Positions 24,061-30,707 of a stretch of 30,707 nt of DNA are shown here, one piece after another; position 1 is the first letter of the stretch, and each line of letters opens with the position of its first letter. The stretch is from Pseudomonadota bacterium. GTDB taxonomy: Bacteria > Pseudomonadota > Alphaproteobacteria > Micavibrionales > UBA2020. The notes below the pieces were generated by a model. That model worked only from the letters and a program-made list of their open reading frames with translations. It had not been told where the DNA came from and searched no databases. Made by a program: the position numbers and the translations under genes. The stretch lies in assembly GCA_023444705.1 (NCBI GenBank), contig JAEXMB010000028.1:1-30707 (forward strand). The letters are read 5' to 3'.

Positions 24061-24093
24061 AAAAAGCCGGCATCTTGGAATGCCGGCTTTTTT
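24061..24093 (+). terminator. Strong bidirectional-looking terminator
   Basis: A 13-bp perfect stem, AAAAAGCCGGCAT (24061-24073) with ATGCCGGCTTTTT (24080-24092), loop CTTGGA, followed by further T. It ends the 131-aa gene transcript. Confidence 0.93.
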
Positions 24094-24104
24094 GTTGCTA
24101 TGAT
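24075..24104 (+). promoter_or_regulatory. Promoter of the MBL-fold gene, nested in the terminator
   Basis: TTGGAA (24075-24080), 18 nt, TATGAT (24099-24104). The -35 box occupies the loop of the preceding terminator. The ATG starts 7 nt after the last base of the -10 box, where transcription normally begins, and no ribosome-binding site is present; this predicts a leaderless mRNA. Confidence 0.5.
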
Positions 24105-24110
24105 ACGCCC

Positions 24111-25475
24111 ATGAAACTCACCTTCCTTGGCGCAGCCGGAACCGTCACCGGATCGAAATACCTGATTGAAGACGGCGGCAAGCGCTATCTGGTCGACTGC
24201 GGCCTGTTTCAGGGCCGCAAGGAGCTGCGCGACCTCAACTGGGACGACTTTCCCGTCGACCCCGCCAGCATTCACGCTGTTGTGCTGACCCACGCGCATA
24301 TCGACCACAGCGGCTATCTGCCCTTGCTGGTGAAAAAAGGGTTTCGCGGCGACGTCTATTGCTCCGCCGCCACGCTCGACCTGTGCAAGATTTTACTGCC
24401 CGACAGCGGACGCCTGCAGGAAGAAGACGCGGCCAGCGCCAACCGCCACGGATATTCCCAGCACGCGATCGCCCTGCCGCTCTATACCGAAGACGACGCC
24501 TACGCCGCACTGGCGCAACTGCGCGCCGTGCCGTTTGGCCAGCCGCAGGTGCTGGACGACGAAATCAGCTTCACCCTGCACCGCGCGGGGCATATTCTTG
24601 GCGCGGCGTCTATCACCCTGCGCCTTGGCGACGGCACGACCGTGGTCTTTTCCGGCGACATCGGGCGCGACAACGATCCGGTCATCAAGCCGCCCGCGCA
24701 TTTGCAGGATGCCGACTACCTGCTGGTTGAATCGACCTATGGCGACCGCAGTCATCCGCAACAAGACCCGATGGAGGCCATTGGCGCCGTTATCCACCGC
24801 ACGATTACACGCGGGGGGAGCGTGCTGATCCCCGCCTTTGCGGTCGGACGCGCGCAATTGATGATGTACTACATCCATAAGCTCAAGGAGGCGGGCAAAA
24901 TCCCCGCCCACCTGCCGGTGTTTCTTGACAGCCCGATGGCCATCAATGCATCCGAACTGCTGCAAAAACACCTTGCCGACCACCGTCTGGCGCCCGACCT
25001 GTGCCGCGCCGTCTGCGATGTCGCGACCTATGTCGGCACCCCCGATGACTCCAAGGCGCTTGACCAGAACACAGCGATGCCCAAGGTGATTATTTCCGCC
25101 AGCGGCATGCTGACGGGCGGGCGCATCCTGCATCACCTCAAATACTATCTTGGCGATGCGCGCCATACCGTTTTGCTGGCGGGTTTTCAGGCCGATGGCA
25201 CGCGCGGCCACGCGCTTGCCCGTGGCGACAAGGAGATCAAGATCCACGGCGCCATGTGGGAGGTCAAGGCAGAGATCGCAGCGCTTGACACCATGTCAGC
25301 ACACGCCGACCGCGAAGGCCTGCTGCGCTGGCTGTCGCATTTCCGCACGCCGCCGCGCCAGACCTTCATCATCCACGGCGAAAAGGCCGCCGCCGATGCG
25401 TTTTGCGACACACTCGCCAGCACGCTTGGCTGGAACGCCAGCGTGCCCGCCTACCTTGACAGCGTGGACATCTAG
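24111..25475 (+). CDS. Metallo-beta-lactamase/beta-CASP hydrolase (CPSF/RNase J-type)
   Basis: A 454-aa MBL-fold protein of the beta-CASP class that contains archaeal/bacterial CPSF-like nucleases. Zinc motif HAHIDHSG (H61, H63, D65, H66), a later histidine in RAGHILGAA, an Asp in VFSGDIGRD and a terminal histidine in MSAHADREGLLRW and IIHGEKAA are all in place. The beta-CASP part shows VESTYGDR, IPAFAVGRAQ and SASGMLTGGRILHHL. These are the features of the RNA-processing MBL family (YSH1-like), though DNA or other phosphodiester substrates cannot be excluded. ATG 24111 begins the conserved MKLTFLGAAGTVTGSKY; there is no Shine-Dalgarno. Single-gene unit. Confidence 0.88.
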   Translation: MKLTFLGAAGTVTGSKYLIEDGGKRYLVDCGLFQGRKELRDLNWDDFPVDPASIHAVVLTHAHIDHSGYLPLLVKKGFRGDVYCSAATLDLCKILLPDSGRLQEEDAASANRHGYSQHAIALPLYTEDDAYAALAQLRAVPFGQPQVLDDEISFTLHRAGHILGAASITLRLGDGTTVVFSGDIGRDNDPVIKPPAHLQDADYLLVESTYGDRSHPQQDPMEAIGAVIHRTITRGGSVLIPAFAVGRAQLMMYYIHKLKEAGKIPAHLPVFLDSPMAINASELLQKHLADHRLAPDLCRAVCDVATYVGTPDDSKALDQNTAMPKVIISASGMLTGGRILHHLKYYLGDARHTVLLAGFQADGTRGHALARGDKEIKIHGAMWEVKAEIAALDTMSAHADREGLLRWLSHFRTPPRQTFIIHGEKAAADAFCDTLASTLGWNASVPAYLDSVDI

Positions 25476-25480
25476 GCAAC

Positions 25481-25520
25481 AAAAAAACGCCGGCGGGGCT
25501 GTTCAGCCCGCACCGGCGCC
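25481..25520 (-). terminator. Terminator of the EF-hand gene
   Basis: On the minus strand a GC-rich hairpin (CGCCGG arms with an inner GGGCTG-AA-CAGCCC stem) is followed by seven T. It lies 25 nt past the stop of the EF-hand gene. On the plus strand it lacks a T-tract. Confidence 0.85.
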
Positions 25521-25544
25521 TGTCAGCAAGAGCGTGTTCGGCCC

Positions 25545-25817
25545 TTATTGATGCTGGCTGGCAACGAAGTCGTCGTATTCTTCCTTGCTGACGCTGCCGT
25601 TTTTGTCGACATCGGCGGTGGCAAAGCTTTCGCCGTGGCCGCTGGCCGCGAATTCGCTGTTATCGAGAACGCTGTCCGCGTTGGCATCCAGCGCGGTGAA
25701 ATCAATCACGGCACCGGTGTGGGCGGAACCCTGCATTGCGGTATCGCCTGCAAAAGCAGGAGCAGCCGCCATCAAGACAGCAGCCAGCGCCGCACCGTGC
25801 AAAAGAGTGGTTTTCAT
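25545..25817 (-). CDS. Periplasmic EF-hand calcium-binding protein
   Basis: A 90-aa exported protein. Residues 1-23 are a Sec signal peptide (Leu/Ala core ending AFA). The mature protein has two EF-hand loops: D44-A-N-A-D48 to E55 (somewhat degenerate, with Ser in place of the central Gly) and D69-V-D-K-N-G-S-V-S-K-E-E80 (canonical). It probably binds Ca2+ in the periplasm. AAAGGA lies 8 nt before the ATG. An exact EcfG promoter match sits 66 nt upstream and a terminator follows, so it looks like a stand-alone stress-induced gene. Confidence 0.88.
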   Translation of the reverse strand: MKTTLLHGAALAAVLMAAAPAFAGDTAMQGSAHTGAVIDFTALDANADSVLDNSEFAASGHGESFATADVDKNGSVSKEEYDDFVASQHQ

Positions 25818-25882
25818 AGTGATAATCCTTTCGAGTTCGGTTTACATGCGTGCAAGCCGCCCAACTCGACATGCACTGCCCT

Positions 25883-25907
25883 AACGTTGCGGCCAGAATA
25901 CAGTTCC
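25883..25907 (-). promoter_or_regulatory. EcfG (general stress) promoter of the EF-hand gene
   Basis: Minus strand: GGAAC (25907-25903), 16 nt, CGTT (25886-25883), an exact match to the consensus with the same spacing as the promoter at 9657-9681. Confidence 0.75.
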
Positions 25908-25937
25908 CTTACGAAATGAAAAAATATCCCTATCCAT

Positions 25938-26015
25938 AACGCTATCCCCACACAGGCGGTGCTTTCGCCTTTGGACACATGCGTATGGACGGCAGGGAGA
26001 GGGGGTGATAGCGTT
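25938..26015 (+). promoter_or_regulatory. Candidate structured leader or looping operator before the FAD-oxidase gene
   Basis: AACGCTATC (25938-25946) is exactly complementary to GATAGCGTT (26007-26015), extended by CCCC/GGGG across a 2-nt bulge. Inside lies the hairpin AGGCG (25954-25958) with CGCCT (25966-25970). The 78-nt element ends 51 nt before the ATG. It may be a cis-regulatory RNA or a pair of operator half-sites; no known riboswitch class was recognised. Confidence 0.4.
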
Positions 26016-26066
26016 GATTTCAGCGCATTTGCCATCCTGCAATTTTTGATTGTTGCCCAAAGAAAC

Positions 26067-27494
26067 ATGCCGACCGCCATGCCCGCTTGCGCACATACAG
26101 ATGCCGCACTTTCCCGCTGTCGCGATGAACTGGCAGCACTGCTGGGAGAGCGCCTGATCGACAGCGCACCGGCACGCGCGCATTACGCCCAATCCGAAGC
26201 CTATCATGCCAGCCGCGCCCCCGATCTGGTCGCCAAGCCCGCCAGCATCGAAGATGTGCAGGCCATCGTGCGCATCGCCTCATCCCACGGCATGCCGGTC
26301 ATTGGCTATGGCGCGGGTACGTCGCTTGAAGGCAACGCCGCACCCGTACAGGGCGGCGTCATTGTTGATTTCACGCTGATGAACACGGTGCGCGAGATTG
26401 CGGCGGCTGACATGCTCTGCGTGGTGCAACCCGGCGTGACGCGCGAACAGCTCAATGCCGACCTGCGCGACAGCGGGTTGTTCTTTCCCGTCGATCCCGG
26501 CGCCAATGCCACCATCGGCGGCATGATTTCCACCCGCGCCTCTGGCACCACCACGGTGCGCTATGGCTCCATGCGCGACAACGTACTGGCGCTCAAGGTC
26601 GTTCTGGCTGATGGCAGCCTCATCACCACAGGCACGCGCGCGCGCAAATCCGCCGCCGGATATGACCTCACCCATCTGTTTACAGGTGCCGAAGGCACGC
26701 TCGGCCTGATTGTCGAGGCGACCTTGCGCCTGCATGGCCGCCCCGAACATACCATCGCTGCCACCTGGCCCTTTGCGACGGCGCAGGGCGCCATCGACAC
26801 CGTGATCGCCACGATCCAGTGCGGCGTGCCGATGACGCGCATGGAGTTCCTTGACCCCGCCGCGATTGCCGCCTGCAACCGCTTTAGCCATATGAACCTG
26901 CCGCAGGAACCAACGCTGTTTCTTGAATTCAGCGGCAGCATGGCAGAAACCGCGCACCAGATCGAACTGGTCAAGGCGATCGGCGGCGATCTTGGCGGCA
27001 AGGAGTTTACCCACGCCGATACCGCCGAGGCACGCAACCTGCTGTGGCGCGCGCGCCATCAGGCCCTGCCCGCCGCGCGCGCGTTGCGCGCCGATACGGT
27101 GGCGTGGATCACCGACATCTGCGTGCCGATCAGCCATCTGGCCGACGCGATCAAACAGGCGCAGGACGGCATTGCCGCGGCAGGGCTGACCGCCCCCATC
27201 CTCGGCCATGTGGGCGATGGCAACTTCCACGTCTTTTTCATCCTCGACCCCGACAATGCCGATGAATGGCGCCAGGCCAAAGAGATCAACGAGGCGATGA
27301 TCGCCCACGCGCTGTCCGTGGGCGGCACCTGCACGGGCGAACATGGCATCGGCCTTGGCAAGCGCGCGGCGCTGTTGCGCGAACATGGCGGCGACGCCGT
27401 AAGCGCGATGCAGGCGGTCAAGCGCGCGCTTGACCCGCGCAACCTGATGAACCCCGGCAAGATTTTTTCCGACGACAAGGCACAAGAAACGTAA
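26067..27494 (+). CDS. FAD-linked D-2-hydroxyacid (D-lactate/glycolate) dehydrogenase
   Basis: A 475-aa flavoprotein of the GlcD/Dld family that oxidises D-lactate or a related 2-hydroxyacid, passing electrons to the quinone/cytochrome pool. The PCMH FAD domain shows PVIGYGAGTSLEGNAAPVQGG, VQPGVTREQLN, PGANATIGGMISTRASGTTTVRYGSMRDNV and FTGAEGTLGLI. The C-terminal cap domain has HVGDGNFHVFFI and CTGEHGIGLGKR, which hold substrate and flavin. ATG 26067 is followed by a short Cys-containing N-terminus; AAAGA lies upstream. The long frame from 25959 would run through the structured element and is rejected. Its TAA overlaps the next ATG (TAATG), so it is co-translated with the MurQ/GCKR-like gene. 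D-lactate is a product of MurQ, which fits. Confidence 0.88.
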   Translation: MPTAMPACAHTDAALSRCRDELAALLGERLIDSAPARAHYAQSEAYHASRAPDLVAKPASIEDVQAIVRIASSHGMPVIGYGAGTSLEGNAAPVQGGVIVDFTLMNTVREIAAADMLCVVQPGVTREQLNADLRDSGLFFPVDPGANATIGGMISTRASGTTTVRYGSMRDNVLALKVVLADGSLITTGTRARKSAAGYDLTHLFTGAEGTLGLIVEATLRLHGRPEHTIAATWPFATAQGAIDTVIATIQCGVPMTRMEFLDPAAIAACNRFSHMNLPQEPTLFLEFSGSMAETAHQIELVKAIGGDLGGKEFTHADTAEARNLLWRARHQALPAARALRADTVAWITDICVPISHLADAIKQAQDGIAAAGLTAPILGHVGDGNFHVFFILDPDNADEWRQAKEINEAMIAHALSVGGTCTGEHGIGLGKRAALLREHGGDAVSAMQAVKRALDPRNLMNPGKIFSDDKAQET

Positions 27495-29050
27495 TGTCAG
27501 AAACCGCCCGCCAGAAAGCGCAAGAATTCCTCGCCGTCGCCGACGATTTCAAGCTCGGCGACCTGCCGACAGAAATGCGCCACCCCAAAACGGATAACCT
27601 GTCGCATCTCGCACACCACGACCTGCCCGCGGCACTCACGCTTCTGCACGGCATCGACTGCGACGTGATCGAAAAAATGCTTGCCTACCAGCCGCGCCTT
27701 GCGCCGCTGCATGCCGCCATCCGCGATACGCTGGCCAGTGGCCACCGCGTGTTCTTTTACGGCTGCGGGGCCACGGGCCGGCTGTCGATGTCGGTCGAAT
27801 ACCTGTGGCGCTATGTCCACCGCAACGATCAGGACATGGCCGACCGCGTGCTGGGGTTCATGAGCGGGGGCGACCTTGCCCTTGTGCATTCGATCGAGAA
27901 TTTCGAAGACCACCCCGAATTCGGCGCGCAACAGGTGCGCGACATCGGCTTTGGCCCGCATGATCTTTTGGTATCCACCACCGAGGGCGGGGAAACACCC
28001 TCCGTCATCGGCGCGACCGAAGAAGCCGCGCGCATTTCATCGCGCAAGCCGTTCTTTTTGTACTGCAACCCCGAAGACGTTTTGATCAAAACGGTCGAAC
28101 GCTCGCGCCGCGTCATCACGTCCGATGCCATCCACAGCATCTGCCTTGACGTCGGCCCGATGTATCTGTCGGGCAGCACGCGCCTGCAGGCCTCGACCGT
28201 GCTGATGCTGGCGGCCGCCAGCGCCCTGCTGTCTGCAAGCGATACCCTGCCGGCACCGCAGACGGCTGATCTGCTCGCCTACATGCGCGGGCTTGACACC
28301 ACATGGCTTGCCGCCTTTACGGCGGAGGAAGCGCGTTTGTACCAGCAGGGCGACTATCTGCTCTATGAAACCGTCGATCACGGCATCACCATCCTGACCG
28401 ACACGACCGAGCGCGCACCGACGTTCTCCCTCCTTGGGTTTGAGAACCAGAACAACCCCCAGCGCAAGCCGTCGCTGTCTTACCTGCGCCTGCCGCTGGC
28501 ACATGACAGCGCCAGCGCGTGGCGCGCTATTTTGCTGCGCGACCCTATCACCATCGAATGGGACATCCTGCGCGCCATCGCGGGACGCGCGCGCCTGCTT
28601 GGCTTTGACTTCAGCGCGCAGGCGCTGCAACAGCGCACAGCCCTTGTCGCGCCGCATGGCCTGCACCGCTTTGTCATCACACGCGAAGGCGACGACCTTG
28701 TCTTCACCCTTGGCGCGCTGACGCACCGCCTGAATGTGGCGGGGTTGCATCCGCTGCACGAGCATCTTGTGCTGAAAATGCTGCTCAACGCGCATTCAAC
28801 GCTGGTGATGGGATTGCTCGGGCGTTTTGAAAGCAACGTGATGACATGGGTCAAGCCCAGCAACAACAAGCTGGTTGACCGCTCTATCCGCTATATCCAG
28901 CATCTGCTGGCGCAGGACGGCATCACCCAGTACAGCTATGCCGACATCTGCCACCAGTTGTTTATCGAGGCCGAGAACATGGCCGCGGATCAGGCCGTGG
29001 TGGTGCTGACACGCGACGCGCTGAAAAGGCGCGCGCTCAAACGGGCATAA
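27494..29050 (+). CDS. MurQ/GCKR-like double-SIS sugar-phosphate protein
   Basis: A 518-aa protein resembling MurNAc-6-phosphate etherase and the glucokinase regulatory protein. The N-terminal SIS domain has the sugar-phosphate loop FFYGCGATGRLSMSVE, a MSGGDLALVHSIENFED block matching MurQ IAGG...VEGAED (so one of the two acidic catalytic residues is kept), STTEGGETPSVIGA in place of AASGRTPYVIGA, and DVGPMYLSGSTRLQASTV, equal to the MurQ VGPEVLTGSTRLKAGT signature. The rest (about 270-518) resembles the second SIS half found in GCKR. Bacterial MurQ has about 300 residues, so this is a long form. The first catalytic Glu (DASE in MurQ) is shifted, so etherase activity is probable but not certain. 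Confidence 0.75.
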   Translation: MSETARQKAQEFLAVADDFKLGDLPTEMRHPKTDNLSHLAHHDLPAALTLLHGIDCDVIEKMLAYQPRLAPLHAAIRDTLASGHRVFFYGCGATGRLSMSVEYLWRYVHRNDQDMADRVLGFMSGGDLALVHSIENFEDHPEFGAQQVRDIGFGPHDLLVSTTEGGETPSVIGATEEAARISSRKPFFLYCNPEDVLIKTVERSRRVITSDAIHSICLDVGPMYLSGSTRLQASTVLMLAAASALLSASDTLPAPQTADLLAYMRGLDTTWLAAFTAEEARLYQQGDYLLYETVDHGITILTDTTERAPTFSLLGFENQNNPQRKPSLSYLRLPLAHDSASAWRAILLRDPITIEWDILRAIAGRARLLGFDFSAQALQQRTALVAPHGLHRFVITREGDDLVFTLGALTHRLNVAGLHPLHEHLVLKMLLNAHSTLVMGLLGRFESNVMTWVKPSNNKLVDRSIRYIQHLLAQDGITQYSYADICHQLFIEAENMAADQAVVVLTRDALKRRALKRA

Positions 29051-29861
29051 GGCTCCAGCGGCGTTCGATATAAGCTTCGCGGCCCGTGCGGGTTTTTTCG
29101 TGCGCATAGCTGTCATGCAGGAACGCCGCGCGGTCGGGGTAGATGAACGGCATCTGGCTGACATAGCAGGCCAGACTGTCATAGAGTTTTTCCAGTTCCT
29201 CCGGCGTGGCTTCCTGCCCTTCGCAGATGCCGCGCATGGCATAGCTTTCGGGCGGTGTCAGGCGCGCGGGCGGCATGTCGCGCGGAAATTTGCCCGCACC
29301 GTGCAGGAAGTGATAATCGCCGTGGCTGGCCTCCATTTCCTGCGCCGTCACTGCCGACAGGCCAGCATCGCACGCCAGCATGTTCATGCGTGCCTGCAAC
29401 ATGCCCGGCCACAGGACATAGGGGCGGTCTTCGTAATAGGCGATATTGCCGCTGACCTGCTTGCTGGCCTCAAACGCCACCAGATGGTCGATATGCGTGC
29501 CAACCCCAAGGGGAAAGATCAGCTGATCCGGCTTTTCCTTGGCAATCACATGGTTGATGCGCGCGGCGACATGGGCAATATATTCGGGCGTGACAGCGTC
29601 GAAATCGCCGTAAAAAATCTCGCGTTCGGTTTTATAGCGCGCATCGCGGTCAGGCGCGTCCAGCTCGTCAAGGAACACGCAACGCCCGCCAAGCAACGCC
29701 ACCGCCGCCTCGTCGTTGGCGTGACGTACCTCGCTGCCCGTACCTGCCGAAAAAATATTGATGACAACGGCCTCCCCGCCTTGCGCCTTGGCGCGCTGCA
29801 TGGCGATGCCGCACGACAGCACAGCGTCATCAAGATGGGGCGATACGATACACAGACGCAT
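29037..29861 (-). CDS. PIG-L family deacetylase
   Basis: A 274-aa zinc-dependent deacetylase of the PIG-L/LmbE family, which act on N-acetylglucosaminyl groups in lipids, mycothiol/bacillithiol precursors and diacetylchitobiose. The N-terminus has the metal motif SPHLDDAVLSCG (PHxDD) and a later GTHIDH (HxxH) completes the site. No signal peptide, so it is cytoplasmic. ATG 29861 is preceded by AGAGG and starts the conserved fold; the frame back to 30071 crosses the neighbour. It overlaps the convergent MurQ-like gene by 14 nt and is divergent from the SIS gene. Deacetylation of an amino-sugar phosphate would fit these neighbours. Confidence 0.88.
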   Translation of the reverse strand: MRLCIVSPHLDDAVLSCGIAMQRAKAQGGEAVVINIFSAGTGSEVRHANDEAAVALLGGRCVFLDELDAPDRDARYKTEREIFYGDFDAVTPEYIAHVAARINHVIAKEKPDQLIFPLGVGTHIDHLVAFEASKQVSGNIAYYEDRPYVLWPGMLQARMNMLACDAGLSAVTAQEMEASHGDYHFLHGAGKFPRDMPPARLTPPESYAMRGICEGQEATPEELEKLYDSLACYVSQMPFIYPDRAAFLHDSYAHEKTRTGREAYIERRWSLMPV

Positions 29862-29938
29862 GGGCAAGACCTCTAGGCGAAACGCGATAAAATCTATAGT
29901 ATATGAACCACCGCAAAAGCAAAGAGAGAGTGACAGCC

Positions 29939-30707
29939 ATGTCCGCCCCTGCACTGCCCCTGCCTGCGCCCGATGCCCCCTACGCCCTGTTGCGCGAAAT
30001 GGCGCAGGCGCCCGCATTGATCGCGGGCTTTGACCCCGCAACCTTTCATGACTGGCACCAGACGGCGGCACATACAGGACAAATCTTTATTACCGGAGAA
30101 GGTTCCAGCCGCATTTTCCCTGCCAAGAACATGACACAGCTGGCCAGCCGCCATCAGGGTGCATGGTCGGTCACAACCCAGGGCGCGCGGCAGGCGATGG
30201 AAATGGACCTGCGCGGGCGCATGATCGTCGGCCTGTCCAACAGCGGCCGCACCCGCGAGCTGATCGCCTTTTGCAAGCAACAACACCACCCCGTTTACGG
30301 CATCACCGCCACACCCGGCAGCCCGCTTGCCGCGGTCACAGCACCGTGCGCGGTGCTGTCGTGCGGCAGCGAAGACGCCATCGCCGCCACCAAAAGCGTG
30401 ATCGAACAGGCCTTGATCGTACAGGCCCTTCTGGGGGCCGAGGCGTTTGACGGCCAGCAGGAAGCCGCCGCACAGGCGCGCGCCATTCTGGCGCAGGATA
30501 TTCCCTCCGGCATGGCACAGACGCTGGCGCAGGCGCAGACCGTCTATGTTGCAGGCCGCAACGACGGCGTGGCCGAGGAAATCGCACTTAAATCGTGCGA
30601 GATCACGCGCCTGAAAAGTTTTTACCTTGAAGGGACCTATGTGTTGCACGGCATCGAAGAAGTCATGCGTGCCGACGAGGTGGTCGTACTGATAGAACCC
30701 TACGAGC
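29939..30707 (+). CDS. GlmS-like double-SIS aldose-ketose isomerase/deaminase (3' truncated)
   Basis: The first 256 codons of a SIS-domain protein; the gene continues past the window. I translated it directly: residues begin MSAPALPLPAPDAPYALLRE. First SIS domain: ITGEGSSRIFPAKN, then LSNSGRTRELI, then the SEDAIAATKSVIEQALI stretch that aligns with GlmS 'ETADTLAALR'-like and 'TQLxxL' segments. Second SIS domain: VYVAGRNDGVAEEIALKSCEITRLKSFYLEGTYVLHGIEEVM, matching the GlmS/AgaS pattern 'GRG...ALEGALKLKEI...AEAY..GELKHGP'. There is no N-terminal glutaminase, so it is an isomerase or deaminase of a hexose or hexosamine phosphate rather than GlmS. AAAGAGAGAG lies before the ATG at 29939. Confidence 0.8.
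   Translation, partial: MSAPALPLPAPDAPYALLREMAQAPALIAGFDPATFHDWHQTAAHTGQIFITGEGSSRIFPAKNMTQLASRHQGAWSVTTQGARQAMEMDLRGRMIVGLSNSGRTRELIAFCKQQHHPVYGITATPGSPLAAVTAPCAVLSCGSEDAIAATKSVIEQALIVQALLGAEAFDGQQEAAAQARAILAQDIPSGMAQTLAQAQTVYVAGRNDGVAEEIALKSCEITRLKSFYLEGTYVLHGIEEVMRADEVVVLIEPYE

Noticed and set aside
26280..27485. 401-aa minus-strand frame opposite the FAD-dehydrogenase gene
   Set aside because: Antisense shadow; the plus strand encodes a complete GlcD/Dld-type enzyme.
1..30707. CRISPR array, insertion sequence, integrase or prophage genes
   Set aside because: No regularly spaced repeats, transposase or phage structural motifs were seen anywhere in the window.

Overview
The window reads as a piece of a GC-rich alphaproteobacterial chromosome. 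Support comes from the alphaproteobacterial type of short RNase D, a DUF2939 protein, and two exact matches plus one near match to the EcfG general-stress promoter consensus (GGAAC-N16-CGTT), which is characteristic of Alphaproteobacteria. I cannot name the genus. Genes are densely packed, often with overlapping stop and start codons.

Layout. (1) 1-2567 is an AT-richer stretch of visibly different composition. It holds a minus-strand operon of an XRE-type regulator and a tRNA-dependent cyclodipeptide synthase (CDPS, XYP subfamily), a divergent 72-aa small gene, and about 520 bp without a gene. (2) 2568-5801 holds a nucleotidyltransferase-like protein coupled to RNase D, a DUF2939 protein, and a convergent TVP38/TMEM64 membrane protein. 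(3) 5880-9523 (minus) is a cyanophycin operon: synthetase cphA, then cyanophycinase cphB. A divergent YciE/YciF ferritin-like stress gene shares its promoter region with cphA. (4) 10399-14020 is a secreted protein made of the aspartate-rich core normally seen inside large RTX proteins, but without RTX repeats, followed by a DUF4153 membrane protein. (5) 14217-19913 is a translationally coupled operon of a medium-chain dehydrogenase-like protein, a glutamine-dependent asparagine synthetase and a stand-alone adenylation-thiolation-reductase NRPS-like enzyme. It looks like a small, undescribed biosynthetic cluster. (6) 19856-24043 holds a NadR-like gene (minus), a methyltransferase-like protein overlapping a highly divergent SelO-type pseudokinase, and a small basic-tailed protein. 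(7) 24111-25817 holds a metallo-beta-lactamase/beta-CASP protein with an apparently leaderless promoter, and a periplasmic EF-hand protein with an EcfG promoter. (8) 26067-30707 holds an FAD-linked D-lactate/glycolate-type dehydrogenase coupled to a MurQ/GCKR-like double-SIS protein, then a PIG-L deacetylase (minus) and a GlmS-like SIS protein cut by the window end.

How the genes may work together. The last block can be read as an amino-sugar or muramic-acid salvage route: ether cleavage, D-lactate oxidation, deacetylation, then isomerisation or deamination. The MDR-AsnB-A/T/R operon and the 131-aa gene share a near-identical 21-bp palindrome overlapping candidate promoters, which suggests one regulator. 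Cyanophycin synthesis, YciE/F and the EF-hand protein appear tied to the general stress response. All functional assignments rest on motif recognition by eye; no database search was run.
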